NCBI GenBank assembly: GCA_016617785.1
Contig: JADILM010000007.1
Span: forward strand, 372,001 to 436,000
Source: Sporobolomyces roseus
Lineage: Eukaryota; Basidiomycota; Microbotryomycetes; Sporidiobolales; Sporidiobolaceae
Reading direction: 5' to 3'
Length of the DNA stretch: 64,000 bases
Below are positions 46,865 through 58,859 of this stretch, piece by piece; position 1 is the stretch's first letter; the number at the start of each line of letters is the position of its first letter. The notes below the pieces were generated by a model that saw only the letters and a program-made list of their open reading frames with translations, did not search any database and had not been told where the DNA came from. The position numbers and the translations under genes are program-made.

Positions 46865-47484
46865 GCGGTTCGCGCCGTAGTCGCAAAGGAAGGGAAACAG
46901 GTGTGGAGCATTGGAATCATTTGTTTGAATCCCCTTTACCCCTCATCTCCGTCTTCATCTTTCTTTGTTGTCTGTCAGTTCCAGTTTCGAAATATCAATT
47001 TTGCTGTTTCGACTCTTCACCCTTTTCATCGAACCACAGTCGAGGTACCAGCGAGGAGCGGGATGTGGTGGAAGTCGAGGGCGTCAGACAGTAGCTAAAC
47101 CAACGAGGCAACAACGAATGAAGAGGTGGAGAAGACAAGGAGAAGAAACTCTTCGAGGAGACAATCGACAAGCGAAGATCACTTCGGCTCAAATACGTCT
47201 TATTCACAGCTGGTCAGCAGGTTCATTCCGGACTTTCATCTTCTCACTCCTCTCAAAATATGCAAGCGAAATCGTGAGACAGTGAGCGACCCGTGCGAAA
47301 GTTGCGCGTTCCTCTTTTTCCTTCCTTCCCTTCACTCCCTCCTCTCGAATCTCGTCTGTTCGAGCTCTAAGGACTCAGAGCTGCCGAGCTACTTTGAGGT
47401 GAGTCTCCTCATACCCTCTCGAGCGCATCTAGTCTCGCTGATTCAGTTTGAATTCCTCAGATCTCTCCCACTCCGCTCATCGAT
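46865..47484. other. Intergenic, uL10 3' UTR and F-box gene promoter
   Basis: 620 bp without a recognisable gene. Confidence 0.5.
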
Positions 47485-48759
47485 ATGTGCTTCACTACAC
47501 TCCCTCCCGAGCTACAAGAAGAGATCATCATTGATCTCGAGAAGCCAGACCTCTACTCCCTCTGCCTCGTTTCGAAATCTCTCCTTCATCTCGCTCGACC
47601 ACTCCTCTATCGTTCCGTCGAACTTCACCTCGATTCCTGGCAGAGAGCTCAGGAGGATGTTGCGAGAGATATGTGGATGAGCTGTGACGGAGAGGAAGAT
47701 GCCGTGGAATTCATGGACAAGGCGAAGGCTGACTTCGAAGGAAGAGAATACCATCGAAACAAGCTCATCAAAACATTCGAAGCGCATCAAGACTGGAAGA
47801 AATTTGTACAGAAGGTGACGATAGACTTCAACGTCTCGCCGGAGGGAAGCTCACAAGCAAGTCAACTCGGTCGTCTCCTCTCATCCTGTCCCAACTTGCG
47901 AACCCTTGCGATCAACTCCGCTTATCACAACGCCACCGGTTCCTTCCTCCTCCAGCACCCCCCCCCCTTCCCTTCGCTCCCTCGACTTCGAGTACTCCCA
48001 GCTTCCAGCTGAATTCATCCTCCGTTTACTCAACAAGCTTCCTCTCGTCGAAACTCTTTCTCTCGCCGACGATAAACCGAAGGACTCTTCCCTCTCGTTC
48101 CTGACCAATCCATTCCTTGCCTCGACCGTCTTCGCTCACTCACACTCTCGCATCCCTTCCGCGGCCGTTCCTTCTTCTCCGCCATCACCTCTTCCACAAA
48201 CTCCCTTTCCACTCTCAGCGCCGACTTCATCGCAGTTCAAGCCCTTCTCCCCGAACGGCTCTCTACCCTCACGACTCTCTCAATCTTCGGACGTTTTGAG
48301 CCTTCGTACACACGTTACGGCGATTATCCGAAGGATCTCGCATCAAACCTCATCAGAGTTTTCAAGGGTTGCCAGTCCCTCCGATACCTCAAGATCGCTT
48401 TCACAGATCCGTACGGCAGATCTTCTGTAGTCTCAACATTTCAGACTTCAAAAATTCTCCATCACTTGCCTCAAACTCTGCAAACCCTCGTTCTTAAATC
48501 GCTCGATTTCAGCAAAGAATACCTCCTCGACTTCCTGTCCTCCTCTCACAAACGCCTTAGCCAGTTTGATTGCTCTCGCTTATCGGAAGGAGGCGACGAT
48601 CTCCTTGAACTCTCGGGTCCGACCAGCTTCGACGAGGAAGGCGAAGACAAGATTGAGGAGAATTGCGAGGCTCGTGGGATTCGCTTGAGTTGGATTGGAG
48701 GAAGGGTCAAAGGTCAGTGTGATCGAGGTCTCTCCCTCTCGGGGCTTCACAGGATGTAG
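47485..48759 (+). pseudogene. F-box/LRR protein gene with disturbed frame
   Basis: The protein begins MCFTTLPPELQEEIIIDLEK, then DLYSLCLVSKSLLHLARPLL with YRSVELHL, a clear F-box (SCF ubiquitin ligase adaptor). LRR-like segments follow (LLSSCPNLRTLAIN). At a run of ten C (about 47957-47966) the coding sense moves to the next frame, which reads SLRSLDFEYSQLPAEF and LRLLNKLPLVETLSLADD. Near 48090-48105 it returns to the original frame (LDRLRSLTLSHPF, LPERLSTLTTLSIFGRF, LQTLVLKSLDF) and stops at 48757-48759. So two compensating one-base shifts disturb about 140 bp. This may be a sequencing or assembly error at the C run, a young pseudogene, or an intron (see findings). Confidence 0.65.
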
Positions 48760-49904
48760 GCTGCATTCAGTAACCTCGGTTAGTCGTGAAGATGATGAGG
48801 GAGAAATGGGTTGTGTAGTTTCGTTTGTGCGCTTGAAATCACATTGTTTTGTCAATATCGTCTTCAGATCTCTACTAGAGTGTGCCATACTTTAGCATGA
48901 GGCGAGAGCTCGATACGAGGCAGAGAATGCTTGATCGTTTCGAAACTTTGCGAAATCTTCAAGGAGATTCTCCTTTTGTCGATTCCGCGCTCTCCCTTGG
49001 CTTTTATCAGAGCTGCGACCGATATACACTGCTTTGCTCATTCATACACTTCAATTGAGCCCCTCGCAGCGAGTCGACTTTGGCTCTTGCGAAATCTCTC
49101 TCTCTTCTCTAGCTTCTCTCTCTTTCCCTCACTCTCACTCTCACTCTCGCTACTCGCCTATTCGATGTACCAATAGAACAGCGCCTCGACAATCTTTTGA
49201 GCACCATTCAAGCAGTACCAGCACTCTCAGCAGACCTCAATTCGACTTCATCAATTCAACCGAATCAGCGCCCTCTCTAGAGGGCATCAATAGTTATGGG
49301 ATGACAGACTAGCAGTTGGAGGACAAGAACAGCTTTGGAACCCCTCACTCGGCCTTAGAACGTCTCATTCACCACTTGATTCCTTCACTCGATTCTCATC
49401 TTTCGTCCGATTAATCTCTCTCCCAACTGGGAGACAACTTCGCCAAATTCGCCGTAAATCGATAAACATCACTCTTTGTACCTTATGTAAGCTCTATCAT
49501 TCGGTTAGTCCCTGTTTCTATCTCTTCCTCGAATCGCTCTCCCAGCATCTACTCCCTTCTCTCGCTTACCAGGCTGTTCAATCGCTTACAGTGGACAACA
49601 TCGGATCGACTTACTCCTTATGATACTCGCACGCTTCTGCAGCTATCTCAGCAGCCAATCAGAAGCGTCCGATAGCATCTACTCCAACAATTTCTCTTTT
49701 GCTCGCTTAGGGCTACCCAGGACGATTGTGAGGGTTCTCTACAAGCTCAGGAGTTTGCAGATTCTCTAACTATGCTCGGTGAATAATGGCCGCTGCTTGT
49801 GGTTGCTTCAAGGTTGACTCTTGATTCCCTCTTTCTTCCTCCTTCCCCATCTTCTCCCCCTCGACAGCTCAAACTGAGCTCTCGCCGATAACCCTTCTAC
49901 CAGC
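48760..49904. other. Intergenic, no gene seen
   Basis: 1.1 kb before the first MATH/BTB-like gene. Contains (CT)n/(CTCA)n tracts near 49090-49150. Short open frames only. Confidence 0.4.
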
Positions 49905-51592
49905 ATGGACACAATAACGTGGTCAGAGTCATACGACTACGATGCAATCGACGACTTCAAGAAGGAACATCGAAAAGGACCCTTTGTATTCGTCACCGAA
50001 GCAACGGTTTCGAAGCCTCGACCAGATACCCTCAAAGTGATGTACAGGATGGCGGTTTGGCTCGATGGAAGTGTGGGTGAAGAAGTAGAACCCTTGCTGA
50101 AGAAGATTGGGATATCGGCGGAAAGGATTGAGGGAATACTTGGGGTGAATGGAACTTATAGGAAGTGGAAATGTCGGAAGCTCAGCGGACTGGCAAGGGT
50201 ACAGAAGGCAGGATATATAAAGCTGTTTGAGCTGTGGACGGACGAGTCAATAAGACCAAGGCGGGAGGACCCAAGGAAAGATACCTTTCACCTCGACATC
50301 GAAGTCACTTTCAAGCCTAGCCGTAGCCATCAGGAGCAGATTGCGCACGTTTTGGATCTCGTCTTCCTCAAATCGACCTCCCACCTCGGTTCAGCTTACG
50401 ACGATTCTGCGTCGCTCGTTTCTCGACCTCCCAACTTGGCTCTACAAATCGGTCCAAAACAGTATGTATGGGTCACAGAGGAGGAACTTGCTGCAGCTTC
50501 GCCATACCTGACCAAGCTAGTTAACGCTGTCTCCGAGTCAGGAGACGCCACCTTCGCAAGGAGGTCTCTCGACAACCGCATCGACTTCGACGCCGTTGAC
50601 GACGACTCGGATGACGAGGAGGACACCAGGAGGTACAAGCTGATTCGAGAGAGGGAAAAATGGGAAGAGCTGGAACGAGCGAGATCGGCAGCGCCCGGAC
50701 CAGTTGAAAAGAAGAGACGACTTGACGACGCAGACGAGACAGCGAGTCAAAGTAGTAATGTGAGCAGCTGCTTCGAGCCTACGTACCTAATACTCATCTC
50801 TCTCGGTCGATGCAGCTATCGTCTCTCCCAGCGTCTGATGACGAAGAGGATCAAGAGATGGCTCAAGCTGCTTTTCGACCGATTTGGCCGGCTATCATGG
50901 ACACTCGAGCTCCCCGACATGGTACGCAGGTTATCGGCGTGCCCGATTGCGCCCTCTCTACGCTACAAGCGGTCATTCTCTGGATCGTTACGGGAAGAAT
51001 TGTTTTCGCGTTCGTCTCTTTTCTCACTAAATTCGCGACTTAAAGACTGTTTCTGATTGTTCTCTGTCAGTCCTCTATCTTCTGCTGGCAAGGAGAAGCG
51101 TACCGCCTGTATTGAAGCCTCGATACTGGAAAAGTCAAAACGACCTGTTCCTGTTTCCCCTCGCTCCGTTTAGTGAGTTGATCGCCCACCATGTGCTCCT
51201 CCTCCTTCCAAAAGCTGACTCTTACTCTCTCTCCAACCAGTCGACTCGCAGAGCGATTTCGGCTGGATCAGCTAGCTTCGTTGGCACTGAATGATCTGAA
51301 AGAAAAGTTAACGCACGAGAATGCGGGTCAGTTCTTTTCCACTCTCGCCTCACAAAGTACAACAATTCTGATCTGAAACCGTACGTTGTTCGCAACAGCC
51401 ACTTTATCTCTTCACCTTGATTGCAAGAACTATCCCGAAAACAAAACTTTGGTTCACGATTACGTTCGCGAGAACTGGGACAACATCCGGCACTATCTTG
51501 ACGCAATCGAACTGAAAGAAGATTATAAGTCTATCTTGTATGCTAACTTGATGAAGCCTATCGGCGGGAAGTTGAGAAAGGGCTACAATTGA
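49905..51592 (+). CDS. MATH/BTB-like protein, tandem paralogue 1
   Basis: Five exons. Exon 1 (to about 50760) encodes a MATH-like (TRAF-fold) N-terminal domain: ITWSESYDYDAIDDFKKE, VMYRMAVWLDGSVGEE, ILGVNGTYRKWKCRKLSG, YIKLFELWTDES, TFHLDIEVTFKP. An acidic linker with a KKRRLDD motif that may act as a nuclear signal follows. The later exons carry a BTB-type second half: VIGVPDCALSTLQAVILWIV with TGRIVFA, then LAERFRLDQLASLALNDLKE, then SLHLDCKNYPENKTLVHDYV. MATH-BTB proteins are usually cullin-3 substrate adaptors (SPOP type); the first half of the BTB fold is not recognisable here, so this role is inferred. The paralogue at 52977 has the same exon layout. Confidence 0.75.
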
Positions 51593-52976
51593 ACTTTTTT
51601 TCTTTGGTGTTCGCTTTAGACTCTGTGGCACCCTCTAATTGGCAATTTTTCTTTGTACGACGGCATCTCACGGGAGATTACTCCCCGTCCTGCGCGGTCT
51701 CGAGCTGACAACAAGTCGGAAGCGTGAATGGCAGTACGAGAAGTCGTCAAATGTCTTTCGCAAGGGTTTTGAGTACTTGTCGCGAAACTTCGACGATCTA
51801 GCTCAGGAAGATCAGAGGGGCGAACAAGTGACTGGAAGTTGCGTAGTCTCGATGACCGCGGTAGAGGAAAAGGAAGAAACGGAGGAGCTTTGCGAAAAGA
51901 AGCAAGCGACCCTCCCTTCTTCATGCGAATCGCCCCGTGAACAGCCGGGGCGAAAGACAGTGCCAGATAGAGCTTACTCTGCTCATCTCAATCAAACACA
52001 ACTCTCGCCGAAGAAGCCAGCATGGTGAAGTGGCATCGATATCGTGGATTCAAGCTTACTTTCGATTTTGCATTCTCCTCGCTCTTCGGCTGATCCCTGC
52101 TCTTCGCTCCTCACAGCTCGTAGCATCGCTCATAGTATGATACGGGTGCCTACGAAGCGAGATTCACTACAGCTTCGGAGCCGCAACCTCGAGTCGAAGG
52201 AGTTTCGAACTTTCGACGAAGAGCATAGATAAATATCTTTTTCGACTTGACTTCGAGTTTTCCCTTCGAGACTCCATTCTGACAGAATCAAGAACCGTAA
52301 TGCACAACTATCGCTCGAGATCGAAATCGTTCAAAAACACATGATTCTGACCATGCACTTTTCGATTTCGAGGCTTCTCCTTCTACACTCACTCCCGAAA
52401 TCTCCGACTAGGTCAAATACCCAGCAGAACACAACTATCCGCCTCAGCCTCACATGTACCTGCCCGCCCTTCTCCTCTCAACCGCAGACTTTCAAACCTT
52501 CATCTCAAAACTCACTCGTCTCGCTCAGATCACAACTGGTCGGATCAGGATTAGCGCTGTAGTCCCCACCAATACCTATCGAGTATATGCTACCTCTTCT
52601 AATCAGGAGCTCGTTCATTCGGATCAGCAAACTATTCGCTTTCTTGAAGTGGGTTCGGTTCCGAACAGGATCTCGCGTGGACAGCTATCCGGAGTCGTTG
52701 TTACTCTTGACCTCACGAGATCTCTAGCCTGTTCTCGGAACCGCAGATTCGATTACTCTGGCCTTACTTTTTTCGAACCGCTTGGATTGAGGATGTTGCC
52801 GTTTCATGCTGAATTCTATCACAGTTCCAGGACGCTTCGAGAGCTCCAGCAATTGAACAGACGTGACATCTCGACCGAGTGACGAAGGCTGCTGACTCTT
52901 CCTCTCCTTCTCTCTTTCTCCGACGACAATCACACCAAACCAAGCGCCGATCAACCTCGCGGTCCGCTCCACGACT
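51593..52976. other. Spacer between tandem paralogues
   Basis: 1.38 kb. Apart from the weak frame at 52454-52882 no gene is supported; the spacer shows no evident third copy of the MATH/BTB gene. Confidence 0.4.
52454..52882 (+). CDS. Hypothetical ORF between the paralogues
   Basis: A 142-codon frame (LLLSTADFQTFISKLTRLAQ, TYRVYATSSNQELVHSDQQT, GLRMLPFHAEFYHSS). The same frame is open upstream across a single TAG at about 52411 (SPSTLTPEISD before it, VKYPAEHNYPPQPH after it), which could mean a decayed or spliced gene. Not recognised; no supporting context. Confidence 0.25.
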   Translation: MYLPALLLSTADFQTFISKLTRLAQITTGRIRISAVVPTNTYRVYATSSNQELVHSDQQTIRFLEVGSVPNRISRGQLSGVVVTLDLTRSLACSRNRRFDYSGLTFFEPLGLRMLPFHAEFYHSSRTLRELQQLNRRDISTE

Positions 52977-54671
52977 ATGGATGCGATCAGATGGAGCCAT
53001 ACTATCAGCTACGAAGATATTAAAGGATGGCGTAGAGATCTTATTCAAAGTCCCTTAAAATTCTCAATCGATGCGACACTCAGGGATCCTGGGCCGGCAA
53101 AGCCGACTAAGATCATGTTCAAGATGGGTGTGTGGATTGCCGAGGTGGTTGCCGGCAACGCAGACCAACCACTGAGGAAGATAGGAGGATCAGCAAAGGC
53201 GACCGAGGGATTTGTCGGTGTGAATGGCGATTGGAGGGAATGGGAATGTCAAAAGCTGGAAGGTGAGGCAAGGGTACAAGCAGGTCGGTTCATCAAGCTG
53301 TTTGAGCTGTGGACAGAGAAACCAGTCAAACCGGTCAGAGGAGGGGACAAAACTTTTGACCTCGAGGTCAGAGTTACTTTCAAACTTGACGGTACCCCTG
53401 AAAAGCGAATCACCCTCCTCATGGATGCTCTACTCCCTGCGCCGCTTCCACGACCCGGCTCGACTTACGACGATTCCGCATTCCTCCTGTCACAACCTCC
53501 CGACTTTGCGATTCAACTCAGTCTCGGACCGTCCGACGGTATCGCCCACGTCTCAACCCATCAAGAGACGCTCAGCGTAGCTTCTCCTTATCTCATGAAG
53601 CTGGTCAAGGCGAAGACGGGATCTCTCGTCTCGAGAGACCTCGACGGCAGACCTGTCTTTGACCCGGTCGGAGACGACTCTGATGCGGAAGAGGACACGA
53701 GGAGCCACACTATCCGAGAAGCTCAACAAAAAGCAGTCCGAGCGAGAACGGCAGGCAAAGGCCGAGCTCCGAACAAGAAGAGGCGGTTGAGTAGCGACAG
53801 AGCGAGCAAAAAGACTCTGGTGAGTCGTTTCGTTCATACGAGTGATCCATTCGCTCCAACGCTGGCTACAAACAGACATCTCCCGGTGGTTTGGAGTCGG
53901 AGGAACAGTTGATGACGGAGGACGAGGAGATTGAAGAGGCTGCCTCGCAGCCGCTCTTTCCGGCGATTTTAGACACCCGAACACCTCCAAGCAATGTCAA
54001 GGTTGTCAGTGTTTCGGACTGTGCTCTGTCTACTCTACAAGCCGTCGTTACCTGGATTTCGACATCGATCATCGTTTTCGCGTGAGTCTGATCTCCAAGT
54101 AGTTTCGCATCTTCCCAGCTAATGGCCACGCTACTCTCGCAGTCCCCTATCTCTCAAGGGAGAGGAGGAACGCACTGCTTCCATTCAAGAGTCCGTGAAG
54201 AAGTGGCCCCGTCGACCTGTTCCCGTTTCGCCTCGTTCCGTCTAGTCAGTGAAACCTTGCGCTTATTGCCCACAGTATTGATCGTGCTGACTCTTCCTCC
54301 TACCACAGTCGACTTGCAGAACGCTTTGGTCTACCTGAGTTGCAGAAGCTCGCGCTCGCCGACTTGGAAGCGAAGCTGACGGAGCATACAGCAGGTTACA
54401 AAATCGCAGGTTCGCTGCTCTGATCTCTGTCTCCTCATTCAAACTGGTCTCAAGCGTTCTCACCATCCTCCACTTCTTGTAAACAGCTGCTCTTGCCTTG
54501 CACCAAGACTGCTCGAACTATCCAGAAATCAAAACTCTGGTTCACGGTTTTGTGCGAAAAAATTGGACGTATGTTCGCCACAAGTTTCCGCATAGATTGG
54601 AGACGCAGCGCGAGAAGATTCTGTGGTCCGACTGCATGTATTCGCTGAGGAATCAATTGGGGAAGTGGTAG
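52977..54671 (+). CDS. MATH/BTB-like protein, tandem paralogue 2
   Basis: Same architecture and intron positions as the gene at 49905. The MATH-like part reads IRWSHTISYEDIKGWRRD, IMFKMGVWIAEVVAGN, FVGVNGDWREWECQKLEG, FIKLFELWTEKP, TFDLEVRVTFKL. A linker with NKKRRLSSDR follows. The BTB-type second half reads VVSVSDCALSTLQAVVTWIS, LAERFGLPELQKLALADLEA, ALHQDCSNYPEIKTLVHGFV. Overall the two proteins share roughly half of aligned residues by eye, so the duplication is not recent. Convergent with RPN7. Confidence 0.75.
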
Positions 54672-54866
54672 CGTGTCGAGATTTCGCGATAGTTCAACCA
54701 TTACGTTCGCGTTCTGATGACTTCTGTAATGATCCTCTTGATGTACTCAATCACATCAGTATAGCTAGAGCGGTCCTTCTCTTCAGAATCTGCGAATTGG
54801 ACGAGGCGCAACACTGAAATTAGACTTCTAAATTTCTTGTAGTTTCCTTCGTTAACTCTGGTCAAT

Positions 54867-56518
54867 CTACCCAATAACCCTGCTCAATCTCTGTACACTA
54901 GTCAAAACCTGATCCCCCATCTTGATAACCTCTGCATACCTAGCATTCTTAACACTAGGTCTATGAGTTTCTACCACCCCATTAACTCGATCAATCGAAC
55001 AATTCAGTCTACCCGTCGCAATGAACCTCGCAAGATCCCTATATTTTCACACAATACTCTACTCATCAGTACCGTCACGAATGAGAGGAGAGAGGAGAAG
55101 TAAGAAACGTACGTATCGAGCCATTCGGTAGAGACTCCGAATGCTTGAGAGAGGGATTGGAGAGTTACTGATCGGTAGGATTCGAGTAGTTGTGAATAGG
55201 CTTTGAGGCGGAGTTCACGAGTGTAGTAGCGTGAGTGAGGGGAGAGGAGGAGGGAGGGGAGGAAATGTTCTTCTTCGATGGTAGCTGTGAAGCGATGGGA
55301 ACTCTGACTCGTCAGCCTCGCAGCGAAGACGGGAGTCAAAAGTAGGCGATGCAACTCACCGAGAGATCGGAAGAATGTTGAGTAGTCGGTTTTGTAGAGT
55401 GAATCGGTGAAATCTTTGATCGAGGGTACATTCGGAAGTACAGAAATGACCTCTGGTGAATCAATGATCTACGCATCCTCGCCGCCGATCAGTACCGACC
55501 ATTCTCGCTCAGTAATGAATCAGCTAGCGAAAAGTGTGCGTACCTTTGATTTGAGATCTTTCCTCTCCAACGCGAAAACTCCCGCCAACACGCACAGCGT
55601 AACAATTTCGTCGTACTCTATCAACTCCGTCGCTGTAAAAGTCGGCATCGCGTCCAACAACAACTCTGAAGCCTTCTTGAACGATCGAATCGAGAGTAAT
55701 TGTAAACCAGTGTACACTTTCAATCGGTTTCGTCGATCCCAATCTCCTCCTTCGTCCACCAACCTATCAATCACTCACACGTTCACATCGTCAATACGAA
55801 TAGAGAGAGGGAGGAGAGGTGAGAGAAGAGAAACGTACTTTTGTGCTCGATCGATTTGGGAAGAAATGAGTTGTTGGTCTTGATGAAAGAAACCGATTCG
55901 AATGATTGAGAGTACCAAATCGATCTTTGTACCTTTTCCTGCAGTCTTGAGGAAAGCTTCTTCGTGTGCTTCAACCGCTTTCTCCTGTTAGCGTCAAGAT
56001 TTGGATTCACGAATCAGTTTGACGAAAGAGTTCGTAGAATCGTCTGAATCGTTTACCTTTTCGCCAATCTTTGCCAAATAACTCGCCTTGTCCCTCAACG
56101 CATCCGATACTTCAGTCTCGCCTAGATTAGTCTTGCTATCCTCGAGTTTCGCTTCCAAATCTTTGAGATATTGTTGATTCTTGTCCTCCAAATTCTTCAA
56201 TAACTGTGTCGATTCCGAAGTGGAAGGGATCTTGTTCGATTCCAATAGGTATGAAAGGTAGGGTGCCATTTCTGATTCATTCCCATTCCAAAGAGCGAAA
56301 GAGTTTAGTGAGTGGAGGAAGGTGAGGAAAGAGAGAGGGGGAAACTCACCATCCTTTTCGATTCCAGCTAATAGTTTGTCCAATACACCATCTCGTTTAC
56401 ACTCTGCTTTGGGTTCGTTCAGGATGAAGGCTAGTTGAGGTAAGACGAGGTTTGGAATGGGTAAAGGAGTGTCTTGATCAACTGCAGTCGCGGGTTTCTT
56501 CTCTGTTGAGGTAGACAT
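54867..56518 (-). CDS. RPN7: 26S proteasome regulatory subunit Rpn7
   Basis: PCI-domain subunit of the 19S lid. The frame starts [16 protein letters not shown] and continues [20 protein letters not shown]. Helical repeats follow: [50 protein letters not shown] with [56 protein letters not shown]. The PCI domain contains [20 protein letters not shown] with [16 protein letters not shown], and the winged-helix end reads [20 protein letters not shown] before a terminal helix to RLSRVIG. About eight exons, around 400 residues. Divergent from RPN6 with 151 bp between start codons. Confidence 0.95.
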
Positions 56519-56669
56519 TCGAGTGGGTGGTCTGAGAGTATTCGAAGCAGAATAGAGTGAGGAGGAGGAAGGAGAGAAAGAGAGAGAGAGAGAGAGACAG
56601 AGGCCGCATCATCATCGACGAATTGCTCATCTCTTACTATTCACTCTCACTCTCACTCTGATCATACAA
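56519..56669. promoter_or_regulatory. Bidirectional promoter of RPN7 and RPN6
   Basis: 151 bp separate the start codons of two lid subunits. It includes a purine run with (GA)n at about 56574-56598 and the sequence GCCGCATCATCATCGACG. The yeast Rpn4 site (PACE, GGTGGCAAA) is not present; the nearest match is GGTGGTCTG beside the RPN7 start. Confidence 0.6.
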
Positions 56670-58656
56670 TGTCAGCTACTCTACAACAAGCGATCAATCA
56701 AACAGACTCGCAACAGAAGGAACAATCATTAAGACAAATCCTCGATCAACCTGCTGGTAAACTCTCCCCTTCTCTCTCCTGTCTGTCTCGGTACTTGACT
56801 ATCCTTGTGTGAGCGTGTAGGACCAAGAGATGAAGATTTATTAAAGGACAAAGAACAAGCCATCTTGGAATTGGGTAAACTCTACAGGGATCAAAAGTAA
56901 ACTCTCTCCTCTCTCTCTCCTCCACTTTCGCATCCCATGAGCCATAGTTGATGAGGGTCGAGTGAGTCACAGGGATGCTGAGAAGCTGGCAGGAGTAGTG
57001 AAAGATTCTCGACCACTAGTCGAACATCTAGCGAAAGCCAAAACCGCCAAAATGAGTGAGTAAACCCCCTCTTGCCTCTCCACGAACGATTCACTGATCG
57101 AGCCATTGAGAGAGCGAGTTAGTTCGAACGTTGTTGGATTACTTCGAGGCGATTCCGAATTCGACAAAGGTACAAATTGATGCGACTAAAGAAAGTTCAG
57201 AGTGGGCCAAAGGGGAGAAGAGGATCTTCTTGAAGCAAAACTTGGAAACTCGTCTCGTTGGACTGTACGTACTCACTCCTCTCCCTCAGTCATCGTCGAG
57301 CGTATTGACTGGAACAGGTCGAGTCATTGTACAGTTACATTCAAAATCAAAATTATAAAGATGCTTTGGCGTTGATCAATTCGTTGTTGAGAGAACTCAA
57401 GAGATTGGATGACAAGATGATTTTGACTGAAGTACACCTCCTCGAATCCCGCGTCAATTACTCCTTAGCAAACATGCCAAAAGCGAAAGTGAGTGCCGTA
57501 TTCCACTCTATCTCGTATCATTCCATGAAGCTGATGTGTTTGAATCGATCCTTTCAGGCTGCTTTGACAAGTGCTCGAACTGCTGCCAATTCGATTTACT
57601 GTCCACCAATGCTTCAAGCGCAACTAGATCTTCAATCGGGAGTTCTACATGCCGAAGAGAAAGATTACAAGACTGGGTACGTCTCACTTCGAGTTCCTCT
57701 ACTCTGCCTCGTGAGTTGGACTGAGTAGTTCGAGCATTCTCCGAGCGTACAGATACTCGTACTTCTTCGAAGCGTTCGAAGGGTTATCTTCACAAGAAGA
57801 TTCGAAATCCGTCATGGCTCTCAAATACATGTTACTGTGCAAAATCATGTTGGGACTCGTACGTTGTTTCTCACTCTACACACAAAGCTCACCTCGCTGA
57901 TGTAGGCTTGAAACAACCGTCCAGTCCGAAGACGTGAACAGTATCTTGAACGGAAAACTTGCTCAGAAGTACGCGGGAGCCGATACGAACGCTATGAAAG
58001 CAGTAGCACAAGCGCACTCTGACCGTTCCTTATCCGATTTTGAATCCCTCCTCCAACAACACAAGACTGGTTTGCCTTTTCCCTTCCCTTAATCCCTTCC
58101 CTCTCTTGTTGGAAACTGACGAGTTGGGGATGGGTTTAGAATTATCCGACGATCCAATCATCAGAAATCACCTTTCAGCATTATACGATACTTTACTCGA
58201 ACAGAACTTGGTTCGAATCATTGAACCATTCTCTCGAGTCGGAATTTCTCACGTTGCGGAACTAGTCAAACAACCCGTCAGAGAAGTCGAGAACAAGTTA
58301 AGTCTCTTCTCCTCTCTCTTCCCCCTCCCCTTTCCTTCTTCTCCGCAAGTAAGTGAAGTGTGTGCTGATGAAAAGGAGGAGAGCGAGTGTGTTCAGGTTG
58401 AGTCAAATGATTTTGGATAAAGTTTTCCATGGAATCTTGGATCAAGGTGCTGGATGTTTGATCGTCTTCCAAGAACCCGAAGTCGATGTACGTTTCTCAC
58501 TCACGCGATCTCTACCACTTCTCGAATATGGAAGCTGATTGGTGTGGAAGCCGTGAAACCGTACAGAAAGCTTATGATACGAGTTTGGAAACTATTGGTC
58601 ACGTTTCACAAATCGTCGAACAATTGTTCCAGAGAACACGGACAGCTGTCATCTAA
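56670..58656 (+). CDS. RPN6: 26S proteasome regulatory subunit Rpn6
   Basis: PCI-domain lid subunit that clamps the 19S lid to the 20S core. Exons give [53 protein letters not shown] and [17 protein letters not shown]. The next exon continues the solenoid: [60 protein letters not shown] and [16 protein letters not shown]. The PCI domain contains [20 protein letters not shown] with [20 protein letters not shown], and the tail [20 protein letters not shown] with VFQEPEVD. About ten exons; the last one ends FQRTRTAVI at 58656. All family landmarks are present. Confidence 0.95.
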
Positions 58657-58859
58657 AGAGATTGGGATGGATCGTCGAGCTTGTTTGATGGAGGAGATAT
58701 GAAGGGAGCTTGTAGTTAGAACCATTAAACGAAGCAATTTTCAATTTTGTTCACTTTTAACTTTCTCGTTCTTCTCGCTCGCTTCTCTCGTTCGGGACTG
58801 AAGCCGTAGCAAAACTACAACACTTTTGTCCTCTATGAAGCTTTCTCCTTCTATTTTCC

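Noticed and set aside
47955..47968. Programmed ribosomal frameshift at the C10 run
   Set aside because: No stimulatory structure or downstream function supports it, and the frame returns soon after; error, pseudogene or intron are simpler.
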